38,736 bases of DNA, taken from Betaproteobacteria bacterium. GTDB taxonomy: Bacteria > Pseudomonadota > Gammaproteobacteria > Burkholderiales > SG8-39. Position 1 is the stretch's first letter, and every line of letters begins with the position of its first letter. Positions 16,611-24,193 of the stretch are shown piece after piece. Both the position numbers and the translations under genes were made by a program. The stretch lies in contig JACRAS010000240.1 of NCBI GenBank assembly GCA_016234705.1, forward strand, positions 1 through 38,736, in the 5' to 3' direction. The notes below the pieces were generated by a model that had not been told where the DNA came from, searched no databases, and saw only the letters and a program-made list of their open reading frames with translations.

Positions 16611-18728
16611 ATGTCGTTCAGTGCAACCATCAAACCCGCGGCCATCGCCGCGCTGGCCGCGCTGGTCACCGCCGGCACAGCCCACGCCGCCGAACCCACC
16701 TTGCCGCAAGTCAACGTGCAGGCGCAGCCGGAACGCGCCGACGGCCCGGTGGATGGCTATCGCGCCAAGCGTTCCGCCACGTTTACCAAGACCGACACGC
16801 CGCTCAAGGAGGTCCCTGCCTCGGTGAGCGTGGTCCCGGCTCAGTTGATGAAGGACCAGGCGATGCAGAGCATGGGCGACGTCATCCGCTACGTCCCAGG
16901 CGCCATCCACCATCAGGGCGAGGGCAACCGCGACCAGTTCATCCTGCGCGGCATCAGCACCACGGCCGACCTTTACGTCGACGGCATCCGCGACGACGCG
17001 CAGGTGTTTCGCGACCTCTACGACCTCGAGCGCGTCGAAGTCCTGAAAGGTGCCGGCGGCATGATCTTCGGGCGCGGCGGTGCCGGCGGCGTCGTCAACC
17101 GGGTCACGAAAAAGCCGGTTTTTGGCCACGTCGGCGAAGCCTCGGTTAGCCTCGGCAGCTACAGCCAGTTGCGCGGCAGCGTCGACGTCGGCCGCAAGAT
17201 CAACGATTCTGCCGCTTGGCGGCTGAACGCTATGGCCGAAAACGGTAACAGCTTCCGCGACGGCTTCGACATGAAGCGCTACGCCGTGAATCCGACCGTT
17301 GCACTGATACCGAGCGCGCAAACCTCGCTCACCTTGGGTATCGAGCACCTGCATGACGAGCGCACTGCCGACCGCGGCTTCCCGGCGCAGAACGGCCGGC
17401 CCTTCAACGTCGGCTCGAGCACTTTCTTCGGCAACGCCGGCCAGAGCGACGCCCGCTCGACGGTCGACGGACTCTACGCCATCCTCGACCACGATTTCGG
17501 CGGCGTGCAACTGAAGAACAGCTTTCGCGTCACGTACTACGACAAGTTCTACCAGAACGTCTACCCGGACAACGCCAACGCCAGTTCGGTCACCGCTGCC
17601 GACACCATGCGGCTGGCGGCGTACAATAACGCCAACCAGCGGACCAACGTCTTCAACCAGACCGACCTGACGACCAACTACAACGCCGGCGGTCTCGAAC
17701 ACACGCTGCTCGCCGGCCTCGAACTCGGCCACCAGGACAGCACCGGCAGGCGCAACACCGGCTTCTTCGGCGCGGCGACCCTGGCGACGGTGCCGGCAAG
17801 CGCCCCGTTTGCGCTTGCCACCAGCTTCCGCCCCAACGGCACCGATGCCGACAACAACGTCAATGCCGACATCGCCGCGCTCTACCTCCAGGACCAGATC
17901 GCTCTGTCCAAGGAATGGAAGCTACTCGCCGGCCTGCGTTACGACCACTTCAAGACCACCTTCGACGACCGCCGGACGACGACGCCGCCGACCGACCTCG
18001 CCCGCACCGACAACGAGTGGAGCCCCCGTCTCGGCCTGATCTGGTCGCCGAACCCTGCGTCCACCTACTACGCCAGCTACAGCTATTCCTTCCTGCCGTC
18101 CGGCGAACAGTTGAGCCTGGCCCCTAACACCGCCGACCTGGCGCCGGAAAAGGCGAAAAACTACGAGATCGGCGGCCGCTGGGATCTGCTGCCCAAGCTC
18201 ACGCTTTCGGCGGCGCTGTTCCGCCTCGATCGTGACGACGTTCGTTCCCCCGACCCACTGAACCCGGGCTTCTTCGTCAAGACCGGACAGCAGCGAACCG
18301 AAGGGATTGAAATCGGCCTGCAGGGCGAAATCACGCGCAATTGGCAAGTATATGCCGGTTACGCCCATCTCAACGGCCGCATTACCGAGAGGACGTCCGC
18401 AGCCGTCGCTGGCGCCAGGCTGCAACTGCTGCCCGAAAACACGCTGTCGGTGTGGAACCGCTTCGACGTGGGCAACGGCTGGGGTGCCGGTCTGGGCGTC
18501 GTCTATCAGGCCGATTCCTTCGCCACACTCGACAACGTGGTCACGTTGCCCGCCTTCACCCGGACCGACGGCGCGATTTACTACACCTTTGCCGGCGGCA
18601 AGACACGCCTTGCGCTCAATCTCGAGAACCTGTTCGACAGGAAGTATTTCCCGACCGCCGATGGCAACAACAACATCAGCCCGGGGGCGCCGCGCAACGC
18701 CCGTTTGACCCTGAGCACGGCGTTCTGA
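16611..18728 (+). CDS. TonB-dependent siderophore receptor
   Basis: The 705-residue outer-membrane receptor starts at the ATG at 16611, which follows AAGAGGAG and opens a signal peptide ending AHAAEP near residue 26. No N-terminal signalling domain is present. The plug domain follows (TPLKEVPASVSVVP, then GDVIRYVPGAIHHQGEG, QFILRGIS, DLYVDGIRDD, ERVEVLKGAGGMIFGRG), then a 22-strand barrel ending in the usual aromatic residue (LSTAF). The overall pattern is the TonB-dependent siderophore receptor group, closest in style to Fiu/BfrD catecholate receptors. It is not a classic haem receptor although hemP heads the operon. The same frame stays open upstream through exbB and exbD, but that extension is not coding. 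Confidence 0.93.
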   Translation: MSFSATIKPAAIAALAALVTAGTAHAAEPTLPQVNVQAQPERADGPVDGYRAKRSATFTKTDTPLKEVPASVSVVPAQLMKDQAMQSMGDVIRYVPGAIHHQGEGNRDQFILRGISTTADLYVDGIRDDAQVFRDLYDLERVEVLKGAGGMIFGRGGAGGVVNRVTKKPVFGHVGEASVSLGSYSQLRGSVDVGRKINDSAAWRLNAMAENGNSFRDGFDMKRYAVNPTVALIPSAQTSLTLGIEHLHDERTADRGFPAQNGRPFNVGSSTFFGNAGQSDARSTVDGLYAILDHDFGGVQLKNSFRVTYYDKFYQNVYPDNANASSVTAADTMRLAAYNNANQRTNVFNQTDLTTNYNAGGLEHTLLAGLELGHQDSTGRRNTGFFGAATLATVPASAPFALATSFRPNGTDADNNVNADIAALYLQDQIALSKEWKLLAGLRYDHFKTTFDDRRTTTPPTDLARTDNEWSPRLGLIWSPNPASTYYASYSYSFLPSGEQLSLAPNTADLAPEKAKNYEIGGRWDLLPKLTLSAALFRLDRDDVRSPDPLNPGFFVKTGQQRTEGIEIGLQGEITRNWQVYAGYAHLNGRITERTSAAVAGARLQLLPENTLSVWNRFDVGNGWGAGLGVVYQADSFATLDNVVTLPAFTRTDGAIYYTFAGGKTRLALNLENLFDRKYFPTADGNNNISPGAPRNARLTLSTAF

Positions 18729-18750
18729 TTTACTGGCGTTCTGATTTACC
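18719..18750 (+). repeat. 16-bp tandem duplication over the receptor stop codon
   Basis: GGCGTTCTGATTTACT at 18719-18734 is followed at once by GGCGTTCTGATTTACC at 18735-18750. The unit includes the last codons and TGA stop of the receptor gene, so the protein end is unaffected. Confidence 0.8.
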
Positions 18751-18810
18751 CGCCCTTCCACTGCCGCGCCCCTACCGGGAGAATCGTCGTGCCGAATGCG
18801 CAATTGCTTG

Positions 18811-18830
18811 CCGGCATAACCTGCCGGTTT
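18811..18830 (+). terminator. Possible terminator after the receptor gene
   Basis: CCGGCA (18811-18816) and TGCCGG (18822-18827) form a 6-bp hairpin with a 5-base loop, followed by TTTGATCT. The T-run is short, so termination would be weak. It separates the tonB-receptor operon from the next Fur promoter. Confidence 0.4.
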
Positions 18831-18860
18831 GATCTATGTCAAGCTTTTCTCGGTTCGCGC

Positions 18861-18890
18861 TTGACCGGCGTAATGAGAACGACCATCATT
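18861..18890 (+). promoter_or_regulatory. Fur-box promoter of the second hemP
   Basis: TTGACC (18861-18866) and CATCAT (18884-18889) are 17 bp apart, with AATGAGAACGACCATCATT at 18872-18890 as a Fur box. The layout copies the promoter at 14265 base for base in spacing: in both, the start codon is exactly 35 bases from the first base of the -35 box. It likely drives hemP and the ferrous-iron operon. Confidence 0.78.
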
Positions 18891-18895
18891 CAAAT

Positions 18896-19084
18896 ATGGA
18901 TTTGCAACCGGACATGAAGCACAAACAGCCAAGCCATGTTGTGAGCGCGATGCCGCCTATGCGGCAGCACAAAATTTCCAGCGATGCCCTCCTCGGGCGG
19001 CGCGGCGAGTTGATCATAGAACATGGCGGCCGTGAATACCGGTTGCGCTTGACGCAAAACGGCAAATTGATATTGACCGCGTGA
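18896..19084 (+). CDS. hemP: HemP/HmuP family small protein (second copy)
   Basis: This 62-residue protein has the same C-terminal core as the first HemP (SSDALLGRRGELIIEHGGRE, then YRLRLTQNGKLILTA; 29 of 35 residues equal) but an unrelated N-terminus. The ATG at 18896 was chosen because it sits at the same distance from its promoter as in the first copy; an in-frame ATG at 18836 lies upstream of the promoter and is therefore unlikely. It is the first gene before the ferrous-iron operon. By family it may be a small regulator of iron or haem uptake genes. The pair looks like a duplication of promoter plus gene. Confidence 0.84.
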   Translation: MDLQPDMKHKQPSHVVSAMPPMRQHKISSDALLGRRGELIIEHGGREYRLRLTQNGKLILTA

Positions 19085-19148
19085 CCGCCGGGGCGGCGCA
19101 GGCGCCCCCGAGCCGAATCACGCGCGCGCAAGCCAGCTAGCATCCCGC

Positions 19149-19182
19149 CAGCCAGCCAGCGCTTTCCAAGATAGGAGAGCTG
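19149..19182 (+). repeat. Leader motif CAGCCAGCCA inside a hairpin before the ftr operon
   Basis: The 10-mer occurs at 19149-19158. Part of it can pair with CTGGCTG just before the ATG at 19187, with an inner CTTTCC/GGAGAG helix, so the putative ribosome site GGAG would lie in the hairpin. Structure is predicted by eye only. Confidence 0.45.
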
Positions 19183-19186
19183 GCTG

Positions 19187-19339
19187 ATGCTAATTTCGAA
19201 ATTCTCCGCGGCATTCGCCGCCACAATTCCTGTCGTGCCCTGCGCGCTGCCGCTGAACGACGCGATCTGCTACGCGTCCAGCCCGTTTGTTGTGTCCCCG
19301 TTACCCCCCTTGCACGCCACGCTTTTTGCCAATTCTTAA
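19187..19339 (+). CDS. Possible 50-residue leader peptide or small protein
   Basis: An ATG at 19187, preceded by GGAG at 19174-19177, opens a 50-codon frame with a moderately hydrophobic composition (start MLISKFSAAFAATIPVV, two cysteines near residues 18 and 29). I do not recognise it. Its TAA stop at 19337-19339 overlaps the AAAGGAG ribosome site of ftrA, so its translation could affect that of ftrA. It lies between the second hemP and ftrA, where otherwise 266 bp would be untranslated. It may equally be a chance frame. Confidence 0.35.
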   Translation: MLISKFSAAFAATIPVVPCALPLNDAICYASSPFVVSPLPPLHATLFANS

Positions 19340-19350
19340 AGGAGTAGACC

Positions 19351-19911
19351 ATGCGATTTGCACCCAGACTCGTTTCGACTGCTAGTTTCCTTGCCGCTTT
19401 TTTCGCCGCATCTTCCGCGCTCGCCGTCGAGTACCCCATCGGCGCCCCGCTGCAGCGTTACGGAATGGAGATTACCGCCGTCTATCTCCAGCCCGTCACC
19501 ATGGAACCGGAGGGCATGATGAAACCTCCCGCTGAGTCCGACATTCACCTTGAAGCAGATATAAAAGCCCTGGCAAACAATCCAAACGGATACGACGAGG
19601 GCGCCTGGATACCTTACCTCAAGGTGCAGTTCGAGCTGAAGAAGGAGGGGTCGGCTGACGCCATCAGCGGAGACATGATGCCGATGGTAGCCAACGACGG
19701 CGCGCACTACGGCGACAACGTCAAGCTCAAGGGGCCGGGCAAATACAAGCTCAAATACCGGATCCACCCGCCCTCAGCGGATCCGCGCAACCCGCACAAC
19801 CAGTTTGGCCGACACACCGACCGCCTCACCGGCGTGCGGCCTTGGTTCAAACCGTTCGAGGTCGAGTACGAGTTCACCTTTGTAGGCATTGGGAAGAAAG
19901 GAGGTTACTGA
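19351..19911 (+). CDS. ftrA: Periplasmic iron-transport protein FtrA (P19/FetP/Tp34 family)
   Basis: This 186-residue protein has a signal peptide ending at SALAVEYP and matches the P19-type copper- and iron-binding periplasmic proteins: YGMEITAVYLQPVTMEPEG with the metal-ligand Met/Glu, ESDIHLEADI with the conserved His, GAHYGDNVKL, and the C-terminal FEVEYEFTF strand. In Bordetella the homologue FtrA is part of the FtrABCD ferrous-iron uptake system, and in Campylobacter the P19 protein works with an Ftr1 permease. It starts 11 bases after the preceding small frame with a strong AAAGGAG. Its stop overlaps the next start (TGATG). The family call is firm; oxidation state handled is inferred from relatives. 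Confidence 0.9.
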   Translation: MRFAPRLVSTASFLAAFFAASSALAVEYPIGAPLQRYGMEITAVYLQPVTMEPEGMMKPPAESDIHLEADIKALANNPNGYDEGAWIPYLKVQFELKKEGSADAISGDMMPMVANDGAHYGDNVKLKGPGKYKLKYRIHPPSADPRNPHNQFGRHTDRLTGVRPWFKPFEVEYEFTFVGIGKKGGY

Positions 19912-21458
19912 TGCGCCTAGCCTGCCTCCTTCTATCCGCGGCAACCCTGGCGATCGGCTTCGCCTGTCCCCTGGCTCGCGCGACAACGCAGGATGAGGCT
20001 TTGCTAAAGCAGCAACTGCAACGTCTTGCCGATCGTTTGGACCGCGTGGAAAAGCGCAACGCCGAGCTGGAGGCGAAACTCAAGGCCTATGTCGAACGGC
20101 CGGCGTCGAAAGACGGAGGGGTTGAAAGCCGCGTTCAGGCCCTGGAAGGCTATAACAAGCGCCTGGAAAGCGCTCTCGATACCGAAGGCGTTTCCGAGCG
20201 CGAGCCGGAGCTCGCATCGCGGCTCAAGGCAGTCGAGTACAACACGCTCGACATCAAAAAGCAGGCCGCGGTGATCGATTCGATCGAAGGCTTTTCCGCC
20301 GGCGCGAGTTTCACCTCCGTGGGCCAGCGCGCGAGCGGCGTCAATACCAATGGGACCACGCTGAACTACCGCACCGACATTACCGTGACCACACCGACGG
20401 TGAAGACGGGCGATATCGAGAGCAAGCTCTTCGGACATTTTCGCGTCGGGCAGGGCCGCGGAACATCTCAGCACCTGACTTCCTTCGTCGGTCCGAACGC
20501 CTCGTCGTTTCAGCTCGGCTCGGCGATACCGCCGGAAAACAGCGCGGTGGTGCTCGCTGAAGCCTATTATCGGGCCGAGGTTCCACTGCCTTTCGGTGGC
20601 TTCAAGCCGCACTCGCGCGAAAAACTGACGGTCAATTTCGGCAAGATGGACCCGTTCGCGTTCTTCGACCAGAACGCGGCCGCCAACGACGAAACGCGCC
20701 AGTTTCTCGCCAGCCCATTCGTCCATAACGCGCTGCTCGACAACCCGATTGCGGCAAACGTCGGCGCCGACGGCTTCGGCTTCTCGCCCGGTGCGCGCGT
20801 GGCCTATCGCAATGAGCGCAGCAAGAGCGAGCCTTGGGGCCTGTCGTTCGGCGTGTTTGGCGCTGGGCGCAGCGCCGATTTTTCCGAAGGTTTCAGGTCG
20901 CCTTTCTGGATTGCCCAGGCGGAATCTACGCGGCGCTTCGGCGGACTCACCGGCAACTATCGCGCCTTCCTGTGGCAAAACGGCCAGGCGCCCACCTTCC
21001 TGCGCGACCCCAGCGACCTGGACACGACCCTGCTTCGTCCGCATCGTGGGGGCGGCGTGAATTTCGACCAGCGCTTTGGCGACTATGTCACCTTGTTTGG
21101 CCGTTGGGGCTGGGCGAGCGGCGAGGGCCTGCCGTTCGATCGCGCGCTCGCGCTCGGCGCCGAAATCGGCGGCAGCTATTGGTCGCGCGGGGCCGACGCG
21201 CTAGGCATCGCCTTTGGTACCAATCGTAGTAGCGAGGCGTTCCGCAACAGCTCTGTGCGAGTGGTCGACGCCGCCGGCAGACCCGTGTTCGGATTCGCCG
21301 CCCGCGGCGCCGAACAGGTCGCCGAAATCTATTATCGCTATCGCATCCACCGGAACTTCGAGATATCCCCTGATTTCCAGCTGATTCGCGACCCGGCCGG
21401 CAATGCCGCTGCGAAGCCGGTGAAGCTGATCGGTATCCGTCTCCAGCTCAATCAGTAG
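19911..21458 (+). CDS. OprB-type carbohydrate-porin-like outer-membrane protein with coiled coil
   Basis: The 515-residue protein starts at the ATG overlapping the ftrA stop and has a signal peptide ending at ARATTQ. A heptad-patterned coiled coil covers about residues 28-75 (LLKQQLQRLADRLDRVEKRN). The rest is a beta barrel of OprB character: VNFGKMDPFAFFDQNAAAND, ETRQFLASPFVHNALLD, WRGGGVNFDQRFG-like strands and a C-terminal LIGIRLQLNQ. OprB porins normally pass sugars. Its position inside the ftr iron operon, between ftrA and ftrB with overlapping or 14-bp joints, suggests it lets iron or a chelate across the outer membrane, but this is inference. The usual ftr sets do not contain it. Confidence 0.8.
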   Translation: MRLACLLLSAATLAIGFACPLARATTQDEALLKQQLQRLADRLDRVEKRNAELEAKLKAYVERPASKDGGVESRVQALEGYNKRLESALDTEGVSEREPELASRLKAVEYNTLDIKKQAAVIDSIEGFSAGASFTSVGQRASGVNTNGTTLNYRTDITVTTPTVKTGDIESKLFGHFRVGQGRGTSQHLTSFVGPNASSFQLGSAIPPENSAVVLAEAYYRAEVPLPFGGFKPHSREKLTVNFGKMDPFAFFDQNAAANDETRQFLASPFVHNALLDNPIAANVGADGFGFSPGARVAYRNERSKSEPWGLSFGVFGAGRSADFSEGFRSPFWIAQAESTRRFGGLTGNYRAFLWQNGQAPTFLRDPSDLDTTLLRPHRGGGVNFDQRFGDYVTLFGRWGWASGEGLPFDRALALGAEIGGSYWSRGADALGIAFGTNRSSEAFRNSSVRVVDAAGRPVFGFAARGAEQVAEIYYRYRIHRNFEISPDFQLIRDPAGNAAAKPVKLIGIRLQLNQ

Positions 21459-21472
21459 ATCGAAGAGCCGTC

Positions 21473-21817
21473 ATGCGTATCTTCCGCCTGCTTGCTTCGT
21501 GTTTTTTCATTTGCCTGTCAATACTCCCCAATGATGCCGTGCAGGCCCTAGAGCTGCCGACATTCAAGCTCGTTGCGCGCGACGGCAAATGGTTTCCCGA
21601 GGTACTGGAGGTCCCGGCGAACACGCGCTTTCGGCTGGAGATCACCAATCAGAACGCAGGCCCCGAGGAATTCGAAAGCAAAGAGTTGCACAAGGAACTG
21701 GTGCTCGCGCCCGGCGTGACCCGCGTGCTCGTGTTCGCGCCGATGAAACCGGGCACGTATCCGTTCTTCGGCGAATTTCATCCCCAAACCGCGCGCGCGC
21801 GCATTGTGGTGAAGTAA
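21473..21817 (+). CDS. ftrB: Cupredoxin-domain periplasmic protein FtrB
   Basis: The 114-residue protein has a signal peptide (residues 1-26, ending VQALEL) and a compact cupredoxin-like fold: FKLVARDGKWFPEVLEVPAN, RFRLEITNQNAGPEEFES, ELHKELVLAPG and GTYPFFGEFHPQTARARIVVK, each within the usual order. The glutamate- and histidine-rich middle could bind copper. In the Bordetella FtrABCD model, FtrB is the cupredoxin that oxidises ferrous iron for the permease FtrC. It lies 14 bp after the porin gene and 10 bp before ftrC, so it is in the same operon. Confidence 0.88.
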   Translation: MRIFRLLASCFFICLSILPNDAVQALELPTFKLVARDGKWFPEVLEVPANTRFRLEITNQNAGPEEFESKELHKELVLAPGVTRVLVFAPMKPGTYPFFGEFHPQTARARIVVK

Positions 21818-21827
21818 GGAGCTGTAT

Positions 21828-22649
21828 ATGGGAAATGCACTGTTCGTCGTGTGGCGCGAGAGCGTCGAGGCGATTCTGGTGGTCGGCATCCTGTACGCAT
21901 GGATTCGCCGCAGTTCCGCGTCGGGCGTAGGACTGCGTCATCTCCTCTTAGGCACCGGCGCCGGAGTCTTGCTCGCGGTGGGCCTGGGCGCGTTGATGCT
22001 GGGATTGCAAAGCCAGATCGCGGGCCAGGCGCTCGACGCGTTCCAAATTGGCGTGTTGTTTGCCGCCGCGGCGCTTATCGCTCAAATGGTGGCCTGGATG
22101 AACGCGCATGGGCACCATATCCGACGCGACCTGGAAATCAGCATGACGCGCGCGGCCGAACGGGCCGGCGGCTGGTCCTGCGCGCTGCTCGCCGCCCTTG
22201 CCGTTGGACGCGAAGGCGCAGAAACCGTGCTGTTCCTCTACGGCATTGCCGCCGAGAGAAGGGGCGGCGAGCTCTTGGACATGGCGCTCGGGTCGCTGCT
22301 GGGCTTCCTTCTGGCGCTCGCCACCGGAGCGCTGCTCGTGCGCGGCAGCCGCTGGGTGTCGGCGAGACTGTTCTTCGGGATGTCGAGCGCACTGCTGCTG
22401 CTGCTCGCGGGAGCATTGGTAGTGACTGGCGTCGAGCGCCTTGTCGCCCTGGATTGGGTGCCACCTCTTGGTGAACCGCTCTTTGACATTTCGGCGGTGC
22501 TCGACGACACCAGCACGCCGGGTGGCTTGGTGAGCGCGTTTACCGGCTATCGGGCAAGGCCGTCCGGCTTGGTCGTATTGGTATTTCTTGTCTATTGGGC
22601 GCTGGCGTTCTGGTGGTTGCGGCTCGCCGCTAAAGGAGCTGGAAAATGA
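21828..22649 (+). CDS. ftrC: FTR1-family iron permease FtrC
   Basis: This 273-residue integral membrane protein has the two FTR1 iron-ligand motifs RExxE: RESVE at residues 10-14 and REGAE at residues 128-132, each in a hydrophobic segment. Seven membrane segments are visible, for example ILVVGILYAW, AGVLLAVGLGALMLGL, GVLFAAAALIAQMVAW and LVVLVFLVYWALAFWWL. FTR1 permeases carry ferric iron produced by a coupled oxidase across the membrane. It overlaps ftrD by four bases (ATGA). The gene order ftrA-(porin)-ftrB-ftrC-ftrD supports a complete transport system. Confidence 0.94.
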   Translation: MGNALFVVWRESVEAILVVGILYAWIRRSSASGVGLRHLLLGTGAGVLLAVGLGALMLGLQSQIAGQALDAFQIGVLFAAAALIAQMVAWMNAHGHHIRRDLEISMTRAAERAGGWSCALLAALAVGREGAETVLFLYGIAAERRGGELLDMALGSLLGFLLALATGALLVRGSRWVSARLFFGMSSALLLLLAGALVVTGVERLVALDWVPPLGEPLFDISAVLDDTSTPGGLVSAFTGYRARPSGLVVLVFLVYWALAFWWLRLAAKGAGK

Positions 22650-24058
22650 ACACAACGAGCCTTGTCCTCGCGTCGCCGTCACTTGCCACGAGCGAGGTGT
22701 CGCAGCTTGCAAAGTTGGGGGAGTGGCTGAAATCCCATCGATCCTTAATTCTCGCCGCCCAATGGGCGGTACTTCTCGTCTATCTCGTGCTGGTCGCGGT
22801 TCCGGTTTTTCTGCCCTTGCCTCAACAAGGCGCAACGCTGCTGAACAATCTCACCCTGTTTGCGCAGTTCGTGTTCTGGGGTATCTGGTGGCCGTTCGTC
22901 ATGCTGAGCATGATGTTCGTCGGCCGCGTCTGGTGCGGCTGGCTGTGCCCTGAAGGATTCTTGAGCGAGCAGGCGAGTCGCATCGGGTTGGGGCGCACGC
23001 CTCCGCGCTGGATCAGGTGGACCGGCTGGCCGTTCTTCGCCTTCGTTTGCACCACCGTCTACGGCCAACTGGTCACCGTATACGAATATCCCAAAGCATG
23101 GCTTTTGATCCTGGGCGGATCGACCGTCGTCGCGGTCGTCGTCGGGCTGATATGGGGCAAAGGCAAACGTGTCTGGTGTCGATACCTGTGCCCGGCAAAC
23201 GGCATCTTCGGCCTGCTCGCGCGCATGGCACCGCTGCACTTTCGCGCAGATCCGGTTGCCTGGGATCGCTACAAGACCGAAACCGTTCCAGCGCAGGCGG
23301 TGAATTGCGCGCCGATGCTCAAACTTCGAACCGCCAACAGCAATGTTCGTTGCCACATGTGCGCGAGTTGCGCCGGTCACCGCAATGCGCTTGCCTTGGC
23401 TGGCCGCGCCCCGGGGAGTGAAATCGTGGCCCTTAGCGGACGCGACACCAATCCGTGGGAAGTTCGATTGCTTCTGTTCGGCCTGATCGGCGTCGCCAAC
23501 GGCGCCCTGCAGTGGACCGCGTCACCCTGGTTGGTAAAAGCCAAGATCGCTGCCGCCGAGTGGCTTCTGGCCCACGAGATCTATGCCCCGCTTTCAGACG
23601 ATATCCCCTGGTGGGTACTGACCCACTACGCGGAAGCGAACGACGTATTCACTTGGTTGGATGGGGCCATAATCCTCGGCTACATCGGCGCCACGTCTAT
23701 CGTCGTGGGCGGTTGGATGTGGCTCTGGTTGCGCGTGGCCGCGGCGCTACTGCGCGTGCGAGGGGACCACCTGCGCCTTGCCCACGGATTGGTTCCGCTC
23801 GCCGGTATCGGCGTATTCCTCGGGCTGTCGGCGCTTAGCGTAACCATCCTTGCCGGCGACGGCGTGCGCATACCCGGGCTTCCGTGGATGCGCGGCGCGT
23901 TGCTTGCGATAGGGGCTGTCGCCGCTCTGTGGCTGGGGAGAAAACTCATCGCGCGCGCGCCTGCACCGCCCGAGCGTCGTTTCGCGGCCTGGCTGGCATA
24001 TGCCGTGGCGACGAGCGCGGGCGTCGTCCCATGGGTATTCATGTTTTACCTTTGGTGA
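22646..24058 (+). CDS. ftrD: 4Fe-4S polyferredoxin membrane protein FtrD
   Basis: The 470-residue protein has several membrane segments and ferredoxin-type cysteine clusters of the NapH/RdxA style: MFVGRVWCGWLCPEGF, CRYLCPANGIFG, and CAPMLKLRTANSNVRCHMC with a following CAGHRN. In FtrABCD it is proposed to accept the electrons released when ferrous iron is oxidised. The C-terminal half contains further hydrophobic segments (LGYIGATSIVVGGWMWLWL, GVVPWVFMFYLW). The ATG overlaps the ftrC stop. It is the last gene of the operon and faces oxyR tail to tail across about 135 bp that hold nothing I recognise. Confidence 0.92.
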   Translation: MNTTSLVLASPSLATSEVSQLAKLGEWLKSHRSLILAAQWAVLLVYLVLVAVPVFLPLPQQGATLLNNLTLFAQFVFWGIWWPFVMLSMMFVGRVWCGWLCPEGFLSEQASRIGLGRTPPRWIRWTGWPFFAFVCTTVYGQLVTVYEYPKAWLLILGGSTVVAVVVGLIWGKGKRVWCRYLCPANGIFGLLARMAPLHFRADPVAWDRYKTETVPAQAVNCAPMLKLRTANSNVRCHMCASCAGHRNALALAGRAPGSEIVALSGRDTNPWEVRLLLFGLIGVANGALQWTASPWLVKAKIAAAEWLLAHEIYAPLSDDIPWWVLTHYAEANDVFTWLDGAIILGYIGATSIVVGGWMWLWLRVAAALLRVRGDHLRLAHGLVPLAGIGVFLGLSALSVTILAGDGVRIPGLPWMRGALLAIGAVAALWLGRKLIARAPAPPERRFAAWLAYAVATSAGVVPWVFMFYLW

Positions 24059-24193
24059 TTTTGAGCCTCGGTCGCCGTGCCAAGAATCTAGGGATACCCG
24101 AACGCGGAATGGCTATGCAATTACTCCGCAACAATTGTCTCTGCTGCGCGAATCAGATTGAACCAGGAACGCCGCGGCACGGCAATGATATTG

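Noticed and set aside
16491..17732. 413-codon minus-strand frame opposite the receptor gene
   Set aside because: Low-complexity Val/Gly/Ala/Asp-rich product, a shadow of the receptor coding sequence.
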